A DNA stretch of 64,000 nucleotides from CAZNHL01 sp964572965 (GCA_964572965.1 CAZNHL010000001.1:179099-243098), one strand, 5' to 3'; numbered from the stretch's first letter, positions 50,460 to 61,364 are shown. Notes: generated by a model from the sequence alone, not told the origin. Program-made: numbers and translations.

Positions 50460-53400
50460 ATGATCAATTTATTCAAACTTCGGGCTATCCTTGGTAAAAT
50501 CACCAGGTCGAGGATAGTTCTGACTAGCGGCTTACTCGTTCTTACTTTATCGAATACGACCAGGATTACAACTAATGGAACAATTCCCAATCAAGTTTTT
50601 CCTGCAAACGAAGTAGGGAAAATGATAGGCACCCAAATGAGTGATTTGCACTTGAATCAGCCCATAGTATTTGACGGCTATGCAATATTAACAGGAAATG
50701 CAGTGCACGAAGTATGGAATATTTCAAACCCATATAAACCCACATTAGTAAAAAAAATAACCTCAGCGTATGCTAAAGGGGAAGCCGAGTCACATGAAAT
50801 TACCATGTACCAGGATCTTAACGGAAAGTTCTATATGGCTACTATTTCCGGCAAAGGCTTTGACATATGGGATGTGACAAACGTTACCAATCCTACTTAT
50901 GTCAAGGCTGTACAGATTCCTAATGTAAATTACGGAGACGTAGATAATGGTGTATGGGGGCTTAGCTGGCAAGGCAAATACGTCTATGTAGGTGCAACAA
51001 ACCAAGGCGTATACGTGGTAGACGTAAGTAATATGCAAAGTCCAGTGATCAAAGCACAGGTTCCGATGACACAATTGGGCGGCGTAAAATCAGGACCACT
51101 GTTTGCTATGGGGAATTTGCTGGTAATCACCTCTCCTAAAGACAACTCCGGAGTAGCAACTATTGATATTTCTGATCCGGAAAAACCTATTGTACTTGAT
51201 TATATCAAAGCCAAAGACAATAACTCTTATTTTGGTGGATTCTACGGAAAAAATGCAGTACTGATCAACCCTGTCAGGTTTTATGATGTAACAACTGACC
51301 CTTCCAATATTAAGCTTGTCGGACAAAAAACAACTGAAAAGGCTGAGTATGTTTCTTTTGACGAGGGAAAACTATTCCTTGGTGGTGTCAGGGGCGGATC
51401 TCAGGGGATTCATATTTTTGATTTGAGCAACATCTCGAATATCCAAAAAACCATGCATATACCAGGCAGGGATTCCAGATGGGACGATCAGTTTTCCTGC
51501 CCTGTAGGAAACATGGTAATCATTGCAGATGACCAGAAAGTAAGTAACCGTTTTGTTGGAGCAAAGATGGCAGTTCATAGTGCTGCCAAAAACACGAAAG
51601 GTCCGACAGTGATATACTCAAATCCGGTTCCTAATGCTACAAAAGTCTCTGTAAACACATCAATAGGGATATCTTTTTCTGACTGGATTGAATTTAAGTC
51701 GATAAACAAATCAAGTTTCATTTTGCGCCTTGCCTCCGGTGGTGAGCCTATAGCCGGCACATGGAACTGGGTATACACCACAGCAACATTCACTCCTGAC
51801 AAACCTCTGGCACTGAATACCAAATATCAGGTGGAGTTAAACAGCGGTGTAACAGACCTGGTTGGAAACCCGATACAAAACACTTACCGTTACACCTTTA
51901 CTACCGGTATCAATAGCCCGGTTTCTTATACAAGTCCGAATATTACAGGAAACGGCCCTTCACTGCTTAGTAGCAATGTACAATGGAAAGTATCCAACCC
52001 GTCAAATAATGTGATTTATGAGTGGACAAAAGAAGGTGAAATATTTGCTACAGGTGCAAGCGCAAGCCCTACTTACAGCGAAGTAGGCCGTTATCAGGGA
52101 TGTGTAAGAGTATATGAGAAAAAAGAAGTTGTAGGCCTTAAGACATACGAGGCAGAGTCTGGTTTCTTCTCTTCCGGAGCGGGCAGCTTTGCAAGCACTA
52201 ACGCCGGATATACCGGAACCGGATACGGAGACTTTTCGAATAATACAGGCAATAATGTTTACCTGGAATGGCAGATAGATAGCCCGAGTGATGCAGTAGC
52301 AAACCTGAGGGTACGTCATGCAAACGGAGGTACTACTAACCGTCCATTAAACCTGGTGGTCAACGGCGAAAGCTTAAATACCTTTACTTTTGCACCTACA
52401 GGAGCCTGGACAACTTATAGTAATACACCTTATTTCAACGGAGTTTCATTGAACAAAGGGATTAATATTATCAGACTGGTTGCAAATGCCGGTGCTGCTG
52501 GCGGAAATATCGATAATCTGCAACTAGATATAAAAAGCAGAATTTCCAATATAAGTGAAGCTGAACAAGGACAAGGCAATGGCGGTGTGGTACTTGCCAA
52601 TACTCATGCAGGATATGAAGGAAGTGGTTACATAGATTTTCCGGATGTTGCACAAGGTCCAAATGTAAAAATTACGTGGGCAATCAATAGCAGTACTACC
52701 TCCGCAACCAAGCTGACTTTCCGTTATGGAAATGGCGGAGCAGCAAACCGCCCGTTAAATTTAAGAGTGAATGGCGGAAATCCTATTTTAGTAAATTTCC
52801 CGACAACTGGTTCCTGGACAAACTGGAGTACAGTGACAACAGGCAATGTAACTCTGAATGCGGGAAATAATACTGTAGTACTTTCTGCAGATGCCGGCTC
52901 TGTTGGCGCTAATATAGATCAGGTTTCTTTCTCAACTCTGGAAGGCGTAACAGGCAGGTTACTGGAAAGCAAGTGCTTCATGCAGGTTGTATATGAACAA
53001 ACTACTGTACAACCAAAGTCAAGCGCTACCATGTTAAAGCTTGGAAATGCAATTTGGAACGTCAACTCCGATGCAGGCACGGTTTCTGCAATCAATGCTA
53101 CTTCTTATAATAAGTTATATGAGGTAAAAGTAGGTTCATCACCTAAGTCAATCGCAAGCGTTGGTAACAACATTTGGGTTGTAAACAAGGATTCATGGAG
53201 CATATCTGTTATCAACTCAACTACTGGTATTGTTAGTACGACGTATGAACTGCCTTTTGCGAGCCAGCCTAACAGCATTGTTGTGTCTCATGATGAGAAA
53301 TTTGCCTATGTAAGCTTACAGGCTTTAGGTAAAGTATTGAAAATATCAACGACGAACGGAAATATTGCAGGAACAATAACGCTGGGCACCGGAGAATATG

Positions 53401-55091
53401 AAACGCTCCCTCAAATCGGAGCAATGGCCCTGAATTCAACGGGTCAAAAATTGCTGGTTTGCAGGTTTATCTCTGAAGATAATGCCCGTGGAGAAGTATA
53501 TGAAGTGAACCCAACTACAATGACTCTGGTAAAAACAGTTGGAATGCTTAGTACACAAACCACCGACGGCTCAAACGCTTCACGCGGCATTCCAAACTAC
53601 TTACACGGGATCACCATTAATCCGAACGGAAAGGAAGCATGGATAGCATCTAAAAAGGATAACATTGAGAGAGGTGGTTTCAGAGACGGCAATTTCCTTG
53701 ATCATGAAACAACGGTAAGAGCAATTACTTCCCGCATAGATCTGGGTACAATGGCAGACCAGTTAGATAAAAGAATAGACATAGATAACTCTGATCGTTG
53801 TAATTCTGTTACCTTCAATGCTTACGGTGATATTGCTTTTGTAACGCTTGCCGGAAATAATGAAGTGGCTGTTTTAGACACAAAAGCAGGAACCAAATTA
53901 ACCCAGTTCACGGTAGGAAAAGTGCCGGATGGCGCCATCTTTGATGCAATTTCGAAGAAGCTGTTTGTTCATAATTTCATGTCCAGAAGTATTACTGTGG
54001 TCGATGTAACCAAACTACTGGATGATTCAGGCGTAGAATCTGTTTTAAAAGAAGTAAACGTTGTTCAGAATGAAACACTAACACCACAAGTTCTTTTAGG
54101 AAAGCAATTGTTTTATGATGCCGCTTCTGTAAAACTGAACCAGACAGGATATATGGCTTGTGCTTCATGTCACCTGGATGGCGGTCATGATGGTCAGACC
54201 TGGGACTTTACTTCTCTTGACGAAGGGTTTAGAAATACTATTGACCTTAGAGGTAGAGCAGGCACTAAACACGGCAGAATTCACTGGACAGCCAACTTTG
54301 ATGAGATACACGACTTTGAGAATCAGATCAGAGACCTTGGATCAGGCACAGGCTTAATGGAAGACAATGACTTTCTGGCAACCAAAGATCCGTTTGGCCC
54401 TTCCAAAGCAGGTTACAGTACTGACCTGGATGCATTGGCAGCATACATCACTACATTAGATAAAGTACCAAGCAGTCCATTCAGGACAAGCACAGGTTCT
54501 CTAACTAATAACGGATTAATTGGCCGTACCATTTTCCAGCAAAACAATTGTCAGTCATGCCATGCGGGTTCAATATTTACCGATAGTCCGACAAATGCCA
54601 GACATGATATCGGTACAACAAAAAGTAGCTCCGGAAAAAGAATGGGCGGTATTTTAGATGGTCTGGATACTCCATCTTTATTGGGAGTATGGAATACCGC
54701 TCCGTATCTGCATGACGGTTCTGCTTTGACACTCAGAGATGCTGTGCTTGCCCATAAAAATCTGAACATTAGTGGAAATATTGATTTTCTGGTTGAATAT
54801 TTAAGACAAATAGATGACAAAGAAACCAATAATGATGTTCTCACAAATCTGTCAGACGGAACACTTAATGATAAAGCTATAACTGTTTATCCTAACCCTG
54901 CTCAGGAGAAACTCTATGTGAGTGGTACCGAACCGGGAGATCAACTTACTATATACAATACTTTTGGCGTAGCTGTAAAGCAATATGTAGTAATAATAAA
55001 AGGGCAGTTTATAGATGTTTCAACACTTTCACCGGGTGTTTATACCCTTTCTGTTAAAGGTAAAAAGACCTTAAACTGGGTGAAACAATAA
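50460..55091 (+). CDS. Secreted propeller/CBM/di-haem cytochrome fusion with T9SS domain
   Basis: This 1543-residue protein reads: N-terminal export segment (about 15-33), an LVIVD-type beta-propeller (about 50-380), a Big_5-like Ig domain (about 385-485), an Ig-like spacer, two CBM6/35-like carbohydrate-binding modules (about 560-695 and 700-830, each starting EAE or AEQ and ending near NIDNLQLD/NIDQVSFS), a YVTN-type propeller (about 855-1190), a cytochrome c peroxidase-like region (about 1200-1465) and a T9SS domain (YPNPAQEKLYV). Two haem sites, CASCH (Cys1234) and CQSCH (Cys1364), and the motif LDTPSLLGVWNTAPYLHDGSA match MauG/CcP-type proteins. It may pass electrons in extracellular polysaccharide oxidation; that is inference. 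Confidence 0.85.
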   Translation: MINLFKLRAILGKITRSRIVLTSGLLVLTLSNTTRITTNGTIPNQVFPANEVGKMIGTQMSDLHLNQPIVFDGYAILTGNAVHEVWNISNPYKPTLVKKITSAYAKGEAESHEITMYQDLNGKFYMATISGKGFDIWDVTNVTNPTYVKAVQIPNVNYGDVDNGVWGLSWQGKYVYVGATNQGVYVVDVSNMQSPVIKAQVPMTQLGGVKSGPLFAMGNLLVITSPKDNSGVATIDISDPEKPIVLDYIKAKDNNSYFGGFYGKNAVLINPVRFYDVTTDPSNIKLVGQKTTEKAEYVSFDEGKLFLGGVRGGSQGIHIFDLSNISNIQKTMHIPGRDSRWDDQFSCPVGNMVIIADDQKVSNRFVGAKMAVHSAAKNTKGPTVIYSNPVPNATKVSVNTSIGISFSDWIEFKSINKSSFILRLASGGEPIAGTWNWVYTTATFTPDKPLALNTKYQVELNSGVTDLVGNPIQNTYRYTFTTGINSPVSYTSPNITGNGPSLLSSNVQWKVSNPSNNVIYEWTKEGEIFATGASASPTYSEVGRYQGCVRVYEKKEVVGLKTYEAESGFFSSGAGSFASTNAGYTGTGYGDFSNNTGNNVYLEWQIDSPSDAVANLRVRHANGGTTNRPLNLVVNGESLNTFTFAPTGAWTTYSNTPYFNGVSLNKGINIIRLVANAGAAGGNIDNLQLDIKSRISNISEAEQGQGNGGVVLANTHAGYEGSGYIDFPDVAQGPNVKITWAINSSTTSATKLTFRYGNGGAANRPLNLRVNGGNPILVNFPTTGSWTNWSTVTTGNVTLNAGNNTVVLSADAGSVGANIDQVSFSTLEGVTGRLLESKCFMQVVYEQTTVQPKSSATMLKLGNAIWNVNSDAGTVSAINATSYNKLYEVKVGSSPKSIASVGNNIWVVNKDSWSISVINSTTGIVSTTYELPFASQPNSIVVSHDEKFAYVSLQALGKVLKISTTNGNIAGTITLGTGEYETLPQIGAMALNSTGQKLLVCRFISEDNARGEVYEVNPTTMTLVKTVGMLSTQTTDGSNASRGIPNYLHGITINPNGKEAWIASKKDNIERGGFRDGNFLDHETTVRAITSRIDLGTMADQLDKRIDIDNSDRCNSVTFNAYGDIAFVTLAGNNEVAVLDTKAGTKLTQFTVGKVPDGAIFDAISKKLFVHNFMSRSITVVDVTKLLDDSGVESVLKEVNVVQNETLTPQVLLGKQLFYDAASVKLNQTGYMACASCHLDGGHDGQTWDFTSLDEGFRNTIDLRGRAGTKHGRIHWTANFDEIHDFENQIRDLGSGTGLMEDNDFLATKDPFGPSKAGYSTDLDALAAYITTLDKVPSSPFRTSTGSLTNNGLIGRTIFQQNNCQSCHAGSIFTDSPTNARHDIGTTKSSSGKRMGGILDGLDTPSLLGVWNTAPYLHDGSALTLRDAVLAHKNLNISGNIDFLVEYLRQIDDKETNNDVLTNLSDGTLNDKAITVYPNPAQEKLYVSGTEPGDQLTIYNTFGVAVKQYVVIIKGQFIDVSTLSPGVYTLSVKGKKTLNWVKQ

Positions 55092-55134
55092 TCTCAATAA
55101 GCTAAAGTTCAGCTGTTAATAACAGTCATAATTT

Positions 55135-55180
55135 AAAACCTGTCAGGATTTTTACTGGTAAAAAATCCTGACAGGTTTTT
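55135..55180 (+). terminator. Terminator of the cytochrome-propeller gene
   Basis: A 19-bp stem (AAAACCTGTCAGGATTTTT with its complement, 55135-55153 and 55160-55179) with a short loop runs into Ts. It lies 43 bp after the stop codon. Confidence 0.8.
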
Positions 55181-55284
55181 TCACATGAAAGCAAATGAAG
55201 AAAGTTTTACTCTAATTAAATACTATTGCGTTTGCACAGTCTACTCTCAAACAAGACTATAGGTTGAAGTATAACCGTTACTTT

Positions 55285-57909
55285 ATGACACCCAAAATAC
55301 TTTTATTGATTATTTTATTCCTGTGTCCTGTCAGCTTGTTGTATGCGGATGATTTTGACACTATGTATGACCGCTTTTATGTTGAATCATACAGCCTTGC
55401 TTCTCCTTCAAAAACTGCAGTAGATGCTATATTGGCAAAACTATCAACTGATGGTAGTTTTACGGATATCAATTATTCTTCAACAAGTCCGATTACAGGA
55501 CATCTGGATAACCTTAATATTCTGTCACTTGCTTACAGTAAAACAGGTAATGCCTATTATCAGGATGTAGCTATCTTAAGTAAATACAGCATTAGTCTTG
55601 AATACTGGATTGACAGGAATCATCAGTCATCTAACTGGTGGGACAGGGAGATCGGTTATCCTCAGACATTGAGTAAAGGATATGTACTGATGATCAAAAA
55701 AATCCAAAGTACGAACACTCCTCTGTATAACAAGTCCATTACTTACCTCAAAGCCGCTTACCTGAACAATAAAAACATGGAAGCCGCCAATGGAGCGGAT
55801 AAGATCATGGGAGCTTTCCTTGCTTCTGTTCTGACTAAAAGTACGACAGACCTGAATACCTATGAGGCACACATAGCACAATTATGCAAGGTTCAGAACA
55901 TAGGACAAGGTGTGGAAGCTGACTGGATGTATGGTGCACACAGTCTTTATGGAAGGCAGATGAACGCCAACTACTGTGTAGAATACATGAACTCTCTGCT
56001 CCGTTATCTGACATTTACCAAAGGGAGCAGCTTTTACAAAGTTGCCAATGTAGGTTTTCTGGAACAGGTATGGATAAATGGTATTCAATGGTACCTCTAT
56101 AACAACCGTATCGATCCGAGTCAGACCGGACGCTCTAACAGTTCTACCCAGGGTGTAAGCAGGCTGACCCTGGAATCTAAAATGCTGATGGAGCTCAATG
56201 GCCCTCAAAATGCACAAATGGTTGTCTTGTATGACCGTCTGTCCAAAGGGAAAAATGCAGCAAACCGTTTGTCAGGCAATAAAGTAAACTGGCGGTTTAC
56301 ATCTATCATTCATCGCAGACCCTCCTACTATTCATCTGTGCGCATGACTTCTACCAAAACTGTAGGTATGGAGTCGGCACCCGGCCAGAGGGAAATGAAT
56401 TACTACGGTGGCTCCGGAGTTCACTTTATTTTTCGTACGGGACAGGAATATGGTGACAAGAGTTTTTTCGATGTCTTCAATTACCGCCAGTGGCCGGGCA
56501 TTACAGCTGAGCAATCCACAGGCGCACTTCCTACTGTACACTATGGCCAGGGTGGTCAGAACGGAAATAACTTTGCAGGGGGAGTAACAGATGGTGCTTA
56601 CGGAGCGGCAGGGTACATTCACCAAAAACAAAATGTAACAGCACGAAAAGCCTGGTTCAATTTTGAAAATGAAATAGTGGCCCTAGGAAGCGGGATCACA
56701 CAAAGTACCGGTTCATTCCCTGTTTACACCACATTAAATCAGACTATACAAAATGGAAATATATCCTATTCGGCCGGAGGTTCTATACAGACAGTAACAA
56801 GCAGTGCTATTGTTACTAATCCTGACTGGATTATGCAGGACAGTATCGCTTATCTGAATATCGACGCCACGTCTACATTCCGCATATCCTCTGAAACAAG
56901 GTCTCCATTCACAAGTAAGATTTTCACAGTATCAATAGATCACGGTACAAATCCGTCCAATGCGAACTACGCCTATGTAGTACTCCCTAACACCGGCACA
57001 TCGTCTACTACACAATACAAAAGTAACCTGCCTTTGCAGGTATTGGTAAACAATGCAAATGTTCAGGCAGTATATCATAAAAGCTTAAAGCTTACGCAGG
57101 CTATCTTTTATAAAGCAGACAGCCTGGTTTTGTCAGACGGGCGCGTAGTCAAGGTCAATGCCCCATCGGCTATATTGCTGAAAGACTCTGCGGATGCCCT
57201 GGTAGTGACGGTTGCTAACCCTTTATGTGAAACGTCCAACCCTGCTACACTAAGTGTGAGTATTAACAGCGCTTTTACCGGAGCCGGTTCCAGCTGGAAC
57301 GGAAAAGCAACAAGCATGCTCTTCAATTTGCCGCAAGGCGACTATGCAGGCCAGTCAACCGGTAAAATATTCTTTGCCAATAAAGCGCCGGTAATTACAA
57401 TTCTGTCACCTGCCAACAAACAAAGCTTTGAAGCTCCTGCATCAGTATTTATTGAAGCTGAAGTGAATGATACTGACGGTAGCATTGCCAGTGTTGTGTT
57501 TTTTGAAGGATCTGACTGGATAGGAAATGCCATGACTGCGCCCTATACTTTAAACTGGGACAATGTAGCCGCCGGTGAATATAGAATTTCTGTAAAAGCA
57601 ACAGACAACATGGGTGGAGTAACTTACAATAGTGTCCTGATTTCGGTTTCTAACGCTGTAGTAACCAGTATTAAAGATGATCCGCTGGAAAATAAGCTGT
57701 ATTTCTATCCTAACCCGACAAAAGGTGTTTTACAGTTTTCCGCAAATGTTGAAAACATTGAATTGTATAACAGTATGGGAGCAAAAGTTGGTCACTTTAC
57801 AAATCCCGGAGAGCAGGTTGATTTGTCTTATCTTCCCGATGGTATGTATAACATAATGTTAAATACTAAGGCCGGCAGGAATCACTCGAAGCTCGTACTT
57901 CAAAAATAA
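55285..57909 (+). CDS. PL8-family polysaccharide lyase with Ig-like and T9SS domains
   Basis: The product is 874 residues from the ATG at 55285 (MTPKILLLIILFLCPVSLLYA, signal peptide); the TTG at 55264 is less likely. The alpha/alpha-toroid domain (about 25-340) carries the PL8 markers NWWDREIGYPQ, NGADKIMGAF and VEADWMYGAHSLYGRQMNANY. The central beta-sandwich contains GVHFIFRTGQEYGDKSFFDVFNYRQWPG-like sequence (about 375-405). An Ig-like module (about 695-790) and a T9SS domain (FYPNPTKGVLQF) end the protein. PL8 enzymes cut uronic-acid polymers (chondroitin, hyaluronan, xanthan, some alginates or glucuronans). The substrate cannot be fixed here. Confidence 0.85.
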   Translation: MTPKILLLIILFLCPVSLLYADDFDTMYDRFYVESYSLASPSKTAVDAILAKLSTDGSFTDINYSSTSPITGHLDNLNILSLAYSKTGNAYYQDVAILSKYSISLEYWIDRNHQSSNWWDREIGYPQTLSKGYVLMIKKIQSTNTPLYNKSITYLKAAYLNNKNMEAANGADKIMGAFLASVLTKSTTDLNTYEAHIAQLCKVQNIGQGVEADWMYGAHSLYGRQMNANYCVEYMNSLLRYLTFTKGSSFYKVANVGFLEQVWINGIQWYLYNNRIDPSQTGRSNSSTQGVSRLTLESKMLMELNGPQNAQMVVLYDRLSKGKNAANRLSGNKVNWRFTSIIHRRPSYYSSVRMTSTKTVGMESAPGQREMNYYGGSGVHFIFRTGQEYGDKSFFDVFNYRQWPGITAEQSTGALPTVHYGQGGQNGNNFAGGVTDGAYGAAGYIHQKQNVTARKAWFNFENEIVALGSGITQSTGSFPVYTTLNQTIQNGNISYSAGGSIQTVTSSAIVTNPDWIMQDSIAYLNIDATSTFRISSETRSPFTSKIFTVSIDHGTNPSNANYAYVVLPNTGTSSTTQYKSNLPLQVLVNNANVQAVYHKSLKLTQAIFYKADSLVLSDGRVVKVNAPSAILLKDSADALVVTVANPLCETSNPATLSVSINSAFTGAGSSWNGKATSMLFNLPQGDYAGQSTGKIFFANKAPVITILSPANKQSFEAPASVFIEAEVNDTDGSIASVVFFEGSDWIGNAMTAPYTLNWDNVAAGEYRISVKATDNMGGVTYNSVLISVSNAVVTSIKDDPLENKLYFYPNPTKGVLQFSANVENIELYNSMGAKVGHFTNPGEQVDLSYLPDGMYNIMLNTKAGRNHSKLVLQK

Positions 57910-57912
57910 AAA

Positions 57913-57942
57913 TTGTAGCCCTCGCTCGAGGGCTACAATAAA
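57913..57942. terminator. Bidirectional terminator between PL8 and GH76 genes
   Basis: TTGTAGCCCTCG (57913-57924) pairs perfectly with CGAGGGCTACAA (57927-57938) around CT. It lies between convergent genes, with A/T-rich flanks on each side. Confidence 0.8.
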
Positions 57943-57963
57943 AACGGAACCAACTCCGCAGTC

Positions 57964-60900
57964 TTAATTTTTTACAAACTTCTCTTTCAGAAGCCCGTCC
58001 CCGGTATGAATAATGAGTATGTATAAACCGCTTTGTAATTCTGACACATTTATTTGTCCCGATTGCGGTATATTTCCTTTTATAATTTCTCTGCCCATTA
58101 TATCTGTTACCAGTAAATAAGCATTTGTCAAAGGCTCTGAATAAAATACTTCCAAGTGGTCATGCACCGGGTTGGGAGCTATTGAAAAACGCTTGCCTGT
58201 AATAATATCATTCAAGCCGGTTGTAATATTAACAACAAGCTTCACTTCAGAAGAAACAGCTGTTGCTCCGTTGTTATCGGTAGCTTTTGCAGTAATAGTA
58301 TAATTACCTGCTGCCACATTTTTCCAATTGTAAGTGTATGGTGAAGCAGTAACTGTACCTAATAATGCTGTACCGTTATAAAACTCAACTTTAGTAATAC
58401 TTCCATCCTGATCTTTTGCATCAGCGGTAATATCAATTGCAGCTAATGCATTAAACATAGTACCATTAACCGGTGAAGTAATAGAGACTGTCGGCTTCTG
58501 GTTTGCATTTACTTTCACAGTAATTGCCGATGAAACCCCTATTGCTCCTTTATCATCTGTAGCCCGGGTCGTAATGGTATATGTGCCAATTCCCACATTT
58601 GTCCAGTTATAAGAATATGGAGAGGTTGTCGAAGTACCTAATAAAGTGGCTCCGTTATAAAACTCAACCTTAGCCACAGTACCATTGGCATCTGTTGCCG
58701 TCGCATTAATTGTAATAGAAGCCGTTGCAACAAAACCTGCATTACTAACAGGAGAAGTAATACTTGTTACAGGTAAAGCATTTGAATAAAGCTGCGTTTG
58801 AGGAATAATCTCTTTGGGTAAAATATTAGTAGACCAGGAGAGGTGATTTTCGGCACCTCCATTATCTTCAAAGTACTCCACTTTGATATCATATTTCTGC
58901 CCGGCTGCCAATGCAATTGTGCCGCTGTATTCTGTACCGTAATCATTAATCCACTTATCAATAATGAGCTGGTTATTTACCCAGAGCCTTCTGCCATTAT
59001 CAGAGTTTATATAAAAAGTATAAGTACCTGTTGATTTAGCCTGTACCTGCCCGGTCCATCTGGCAGAAAATGCATCAGCATTCACAGCTGCATTTGGAGA
59101 ACCAGCTCCCCAGGAAAAGTCAATTTTCGGGTCAACACGTGTATAAACAGGCGTTTCGAAATTCTTCCCGTTAAAATAATTAGCTCTTAAACCATCACCG
59201 GTTCCAATAACCTGATTTGTAGGAACAAGAAGCCATTTCGAATTGGCCTGACCATTATTATACCACTGATGTAACTGGTCTCCGCTATTGACAGTCGATA
59301 CTTCTGCAACCATTCCGGTGTGTTCGGCAATCATTTTGAACAATCCATTACCCGCATCTACAAAAATAAAATGCTGGTTTGCACCATTTGCATTATCCCA
59401 TTGGAGGATATTGGCTCCGGCAACAGAGGAAACCGCTTCCACATCCAGAACTTTGTTACTGGCTACCTGAACAATACTATAATTTCCATTTCCTAAATGC
59501 ACCAGTTTGAATTTCTGTGCATCGCTGCCATTATAAGACCATTGGCGGATCTGTGTTCCGTTATTCACATTTCCATCTTTCAGATCTACAAAAAAACCGC
59601 TGGCATTATTCTTTACATAGTAAGTTCCTGCCAGATTGGGATTGCCATTAGGTAATACCTTCAGAGAGCTAACCTTATCGTTGAGCTCTCCTATGAACCC
59701 ATTGTCTGCTGTGATTTCAAGCGATGTTCCTCCAAAATTATCATCGGTATATACTATAACTTTAAAGCCTTCTTTTACTTTTACTGAAGTAATATCATTA
59801 TCAAGCACTCCCTTGGCAACAAGATCACTTAACTTATAATTACCTACTCCGAAACCAGCTCCATATCCTCCATAGTTTACGTCCTGGAATACTGTCACGA
59901 GTCCGTTTGCATTATTAATTTTAATTGAACTGATCCTGTCATTCCAGTCTGCAAGCCAACCGGTGTTTGATGTAAAAGTTTTTGATGCTCCTGAAAAATT
60001 ATCATTTTCATAAACAGTAACCGTATAGCCTGTTGGTATTGAAAAAGAGGTAATATCATTATCTGTTACACCCCTTGCCTGAAGCTGTGCCAATGTATAG
60101 TTACCTACTGCCAATTGTGAGTAAAAACCTGAATAATTAATATCCTGATAAACATGCACTTTATTAAGGCTGGCTACCGATTCCATCAAATGTACACCAC
60201 TGACATGTGTAGATAAATCAATCGTTTGTGTCGGGAGAGTTCCCCAGTTGAAATTACACAAGTAACTGGTTTTATTAACAGCATTGTCCCAGGCATAATT
60301 ACCCGTAAAGTTAATCACTCTCAAGTAACGCTCTTTCTGAGCAGCTGTCAGGTTTCCAAGCCGCACAAACTCGGTAAAGTATCTTGCAAAAATCCCTTTA
60401 AATAAGCCTCCGTCACCCTGTCCTTTTTCATTCAGGAAAAACACACCACCATTATAGTATCTGTAATTCATCATAAATTCAGACGCTTTAATGGCATCAT
60501 CGATATATGATTGCGTGCCTGTAACCAGGTTCAGTTCCAGACATGCACCGATAAATAATCCTGAATTGTATGAAAACTGCCAGCCTTCATCAAAGTTATT
60601 CGGAGAATCCCATATTCCTCCTTTGGCATTCAATACATTGGCTTTCATCCATGCATGAATATCTTTGGCCATCTGCAAATTTGCATTGTCATGCTCCAAC
60701 TCATATAATTTCAGAGCTATAATGATGGCCGGGCTGTTTCCGATTGAATTATTACATGGCGTAGTGCAACCCTTTTTCCATGACATAACAGGCGCTTTAT
60801 AACCTGTCTTTATTTCATCCCAGATCTGATGAGCCGCATCTAAATACTCGGTATCTTTTGTTGCTCTGTAGCAACTGATACTTGCCAGGCAAAGCCATTC

Positions 60901-61254
60901 CAAATCATCGTAATAATCATTCCGATATGTTTCAGCGCCATATAAGTTATATTTTCTTATACCACGCAGAATACTTTTCATTCTGTTCTTATACTTTACA
61001 TTTCTGGTTCTCTGATATGCCTCGCTAAGCGTCTCAAGTCCATGCGCTGCTACCCAGTAACCATATCCGTAAGGGTTATTATCGGAAGCACTATTATTCT
61101 TAAAGTAGCTTTGGTCAGCTGACATAAAAATATTAAATGTCCCATTCTGGATATTTTCAGCTCTGTCGTCGACTGACTGAGCATATGTATTTGTGGCAAT
61201 GATACTCAGTAAGACAATGAAGATCCCTGGTACTTTTATTATTGATTTCATCAA
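57964..61254 (-). CDS. GH76 alpha-1,6-mannanase-type glycosidase with accessory modules and T9SS domain
   Basis: This 1096-residue protein has a signal peptide (ending TYAQ, residue 25), then a GH76 alpha/alpha-barrel (about 30-360) with the catalytic Asp pair in YYDDLEWL (Asp116-Asp117). Two beta-gamma-crystallin-like domains (about 370-545), a ricin-type trefoil (about 548-680), PA14 (about 690-830), two Ig-like repeats and a T9SS domain (ISIAPNP-like segment FSIAPNPVHDHLEV) follow. GH76 enzymes cut alpha-1,6-mannan backbones of fungal walls. Together with the GH16 protein this suggests attack on fungal glucan-mannan. The accessory cascade is nearly identical in type to its neighbours. Confidence 0.9.
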   Translation of the reverse strand: MMKSIIKVPGIFIVLLSIIATNTYAQSVDDRAENIQNGTFNIFMSADQSYFKNNSASDNNPYGYGYWVAAHGLETLSEAYQRTRNVKYKNRMKSILRGIRKYNLYGAETYRNDYYDDLEWLCLASISCYRATKDTEYLDAAHQIWDEIKTGYKAPVMSWKKGCTTPCNNSIGNSPAIIIALKLYELEHDNANLQMAKDIHAWMKANVLNAKGGIWDSPNNFDEGWQFSYNSGLFIGACLELNLVTGTQSYIDDAIKASEFMMNYRYYNGGVFFLNEKGQGDGGLFKGIFARYFTEFVRLGNLTAAQKERYLRVINFTGNYAWDNAVNKTSYLCNFNWGTLPTQTIDLSTHVSGVHLMESVASLNKVHVYQDINYSGFYSQLAVGNYTLAQLQARGVTDNDITSFSIPTGYTVTVYENDNFSGASKTFTSNTGWLADWNDRISSIKINNANGLVTVFQDVNYGGYGAGFGVGNYKLSDLVAKGVLDNDITSVKVKEGFKVIVYTDDNFGGTSLEITADNGFIGELNDKVSSLKVLPNGNPNLAGTYYVKNNASGFFVDLKDGNVNNGTQIRQWSYNGSDAQKFKLVHLGNGNYSIVQVASNKVLDVEAVSSVAGANILQWDNANGANQHFIFVDAGNGLFKMIAEHTGMVAEVSTVNSGDQLHQWYNNGQANSKWLLVPTNQVIGTGDGLRANYFNGKNFETPVYTRVDPKIDFSWGAGSPNAAVNADAFSARWTGQVQAKSTGTYTFYINSDNGRRLWVNNQLIIDKWINDYGTEYSGTIALAAGQKYDIKVEYFEDNGGAENHLSWSTNILPKEIIPQTQLYSNALPVTSITSPVSNAGFVATASITINATATDANGTVAKVEFYNGATLLGTSTTSPYSYNWTNVGIGTYTITTRATDDKGAIGVSSAITVKVNANQKPTVSITSPVNGTMFNALAAIDITADAKDQDGSITKVEFYNGTALLGTVTASPYTYNWKNVAAGNYTITAKATDNNGATAVSSEVKLVVNITTGLNDIITGKRFSIAPNPVHDHLEVFYSEPLTNAYLLVTDIMGREIIKGNIPQSGQINVSELQSGLYILIIHTGDGLLKEKFVKN

Positions 61255-61321
61255 TCTGGTATTTAAATGTTGGCTGTTAATTTATGAGGACTTTAGCTTG
61301 TTGCCTGACTGTTATCAATAA

Positions 61322-61364
61322 CCCTCCAAGAATTTAGTTCAGAATAAAACCAACTCCTGGAGGG
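61322..61364 (-). terminator. Weak hairpin downstream of the last modular gene
   Basis: CCCTCCA (61322-61328) pairs with TGGAGGG (61358-61364) around a 29-nt loop. It lies about 40 bp after the minus-strand stop codon at 61403. No clear T-run follows, so it is a tentative terminator. Confidence 0.35.
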
